From: an uncultured Campylobacter sp. | GTDB taxonomy: Bacteria; Campylobacterota; Campylobacteria; Campylobacterales; Campylobacteraceae | Length of the DNA: 7,219 nucleotides | Direction of reading: 5' to 3' | Assembly (NCBI RefSeq): GCF_938018145.1 | Contig: NZ_CALIII010000047.1 | Location: 1 to 7,219, forward strand | Part shown: one piece after another, positions 6,278-7,219 of the stretch | How positions within the stretch are numbered: the first letter of the stretch is position 1 | How the letters are laid out: each line of letters opens with the position of its first letter | Made by a program: the position numbers and the translations under genes | The notes under the pieces: generated by a model | Told to the model about the DNA's origin: nothing | Seen by the model: only the letters and a program-made list of their open reading frames with translations | Database searches by the model: none

Positions 6278-7219
6278 AAGAATTTTTAACCAAACTACTT
6301 GACGGAGTGAGCGAAAAGGAAGTCGCCTCCTCCGATAAAGAAATCCTACGAAATTTACTAAATTTAAACGCCGTAAGCCACCACAAAGATCGCTACTATC
6401 TAAATAACGGCTTTGTCTGCGGCAAACTCGATATAAGCGCAAACGGCACGGGCTTTTTGGCGCCTTACGACAAACGCTTTAAGCAAGATATAATAATAGA
6501 AAATAAAAATTTAAATGCCTCGCACTACGGCGATATCGTGCTGGCAAAGCTTTTGCCGCTAAAGAAAAAACGTCAAAGCGCTAAAGTCGTGATGACGCTA
6601 AAACTCGCCAACGAAACGAGCGTAGTCTATACCAAGCAAATAGGCTCGGTAATCCTTGGCGTAAACGTAAAAACCGCGCTTAGCTCGCCTCTAAAAGCCT
6701 CGCAAAAATCACTAAAAATGCTGCCGCCCGGCACGCTACTAAAAATCGGCAACCTAAATAACGAAATAGTCGAGGTTATCGGCAACATAAACGACCCGCT
6801 CAGCGACGAAAAAATCTCGCTTGCCGTATTTAACAAAAATGACGAATTTAGCGAAGAATGCGAAGCCGAAGCGCTCGCATGGGGCGACGAGGTCGATGCC
6901 GCGATGTATCCGCAAAGGGTAGATTTAAGGGGGCTAGCTTTTTGCACGATCGATCCCGTAGATGCTAAGGACTTTGACGACGCGATATATTTTGACGAGA
7001 AAAAACGCGAAATTTACGTCGCGATCGCTGACGTGAGCGAATACGTCACCCCCTACTCTCCGATAGATGCAGAGGCTAAAACGCGCGGATTTTCGATATA
7101 TTTTCCGCACAAAGCCGTACCGATGCTGCCGCGAAATTTGAGCGAAAACATCTGCTCTTTAAAGCCAAACGTCGCGCGCCTTGCGTTTTGTTTCAAAATC
7201 ACGCTAGACGAAGAGGGCG
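6274..7219 (+). CDS. rnr: Ribonuclease R (RNB-family 3'-5' exoribonuclease), 3' end beyond the window
   Basis: The first 315 residues of an RNase R/VacB exoribonuclease, which degrades structured RNA 3' to 5'. After a short helical N-terminus, a cold-shock-like domain is seen at about 45-95 (FVCGKLDISANGTGFLAP, then GDIVLAKLL). A second lies roughly at 120-190, and the RNB catalytic domain begins near 218. The catalytic motif reads TIDPVDAKDFDDAIYF (225-240). D227, D233, D235 and D236 have the same spacing as the four metal-binding Asp of E. coli RNase II (201, 207, 209, 210). YVAIADVSEYV, then RGFSIYFPHKAVPMLP and LSENICSL follow as in the family. The start is GTG at 6274-6276, giving (M)KEFLTKLL; it shares four bases with the HDOD stop (GTGA) and has only a weak ribosome site, suggesting translational coupling. 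The rest of RNB and the S1 domain are outside the window. Confidence 0.95.
   Translation, partial: MKEFLTKLLDGVSEKEVASSDKEILRNLLNLNAVSHHKDRYYLNNGFVCGKLDISANGTGFLAPYDKRFKQDIIIENKNLNASHYGDIVLAKLLPLKKKRQSAKVVMTLKLANETSVVYTKQIGSVILGVNVKTALSSPLKASQKSLKMLPPGTLLKIGNLNNEIVEVIGNINDPLSDEKISLAVFNKNDEFSEECEAEALAWGDEVDAAMYPQRVDLRGLAFCTIDPVDAKDFDDAIYFDEKKREIYVAIADVSEYVTPYSPIDAEAKTRGFSIYFPHKAVPMLPRNLSENICSLKPNVARLAFCFKITLDEEG

Noticed and set aside
6627..6947. Minus-strand open frame of 106 codons inside rnr
   Set aside because: It is antisense to the N-terminal half of RNase R and serine-rich without motifs. The real gene on the plus strand was not obvious only because it runs off the edge.

Overview
The window looks like chromosomal DNA of a Campylobacter-type epsilonproteobacterium. 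The basis is the protein families, the A/T-rich TATAAT-type promoter without a clear -35 box, the AAAGGA ribosome sites, and the gene order rnr / ilvC / divergent polysaccharide deacetylase / dprA / ruvX. From memory this order matches C. jejuni Cj0631-Cj0635. The fairly balanced base composition and the very frequent hexamer AAATTT suggest one of the oral, higher-GC relatives (C. rectus / showae / curvus / gracilis group) rather than C. jejuni. This species-group assignment is inference.

Layout. Bases 1-1068 carry two plus-strand genes: the 3' part of a VOC (glyoxalase-fold) protein that enters from the left edge, then a small alpha/beta hydrolase. An AAATTT-rich convergent gap (1069-1329) follows. 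Bases 1330-5329 are minus-strand genes, in transcription order ilvC, a membrane-anchored divergent polysaccharide deacetylase, dprA, then a 206-base gap and ruvX. The ilvC-deacetylase-dprA part is very tight. The deacetylase starts on a TTG directly after the ilvC TAA and in the same frame, and dprA starts on a TTG that overlaps the deacetylase stop. Bases 5330-5458 form a divergent promoter region. Bases 5459-7219 carry a plus-strand HDOD-domain gene whose stop overlaps the GTG start of rnr (RNase R), which runs off the right edge.

Function. These are mostly housekeeping or conserved genes: branched-chain amino acid synthesis (ilvC), envelope polysaccharide processing (deacetylase), handling of incoming single-stranded DNA in transformation (dprA), the RuvX/YqgF nuclease-fold protein, a signalling-type HDOD protein and an exoribonuclease. 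No mobile element, CRISPR array, tRNA or rRNA was seen, and I found no convincing new defence or other multi-gene system. The points most worth a second look are the zero-gap, same-frame ilvC/deacetylase junction, the 260-residue charged linker in the deacetylase, the AAATTT saturation of the non-coding gaps beside dprA, and the coupling of an HDOD gene to rnr.
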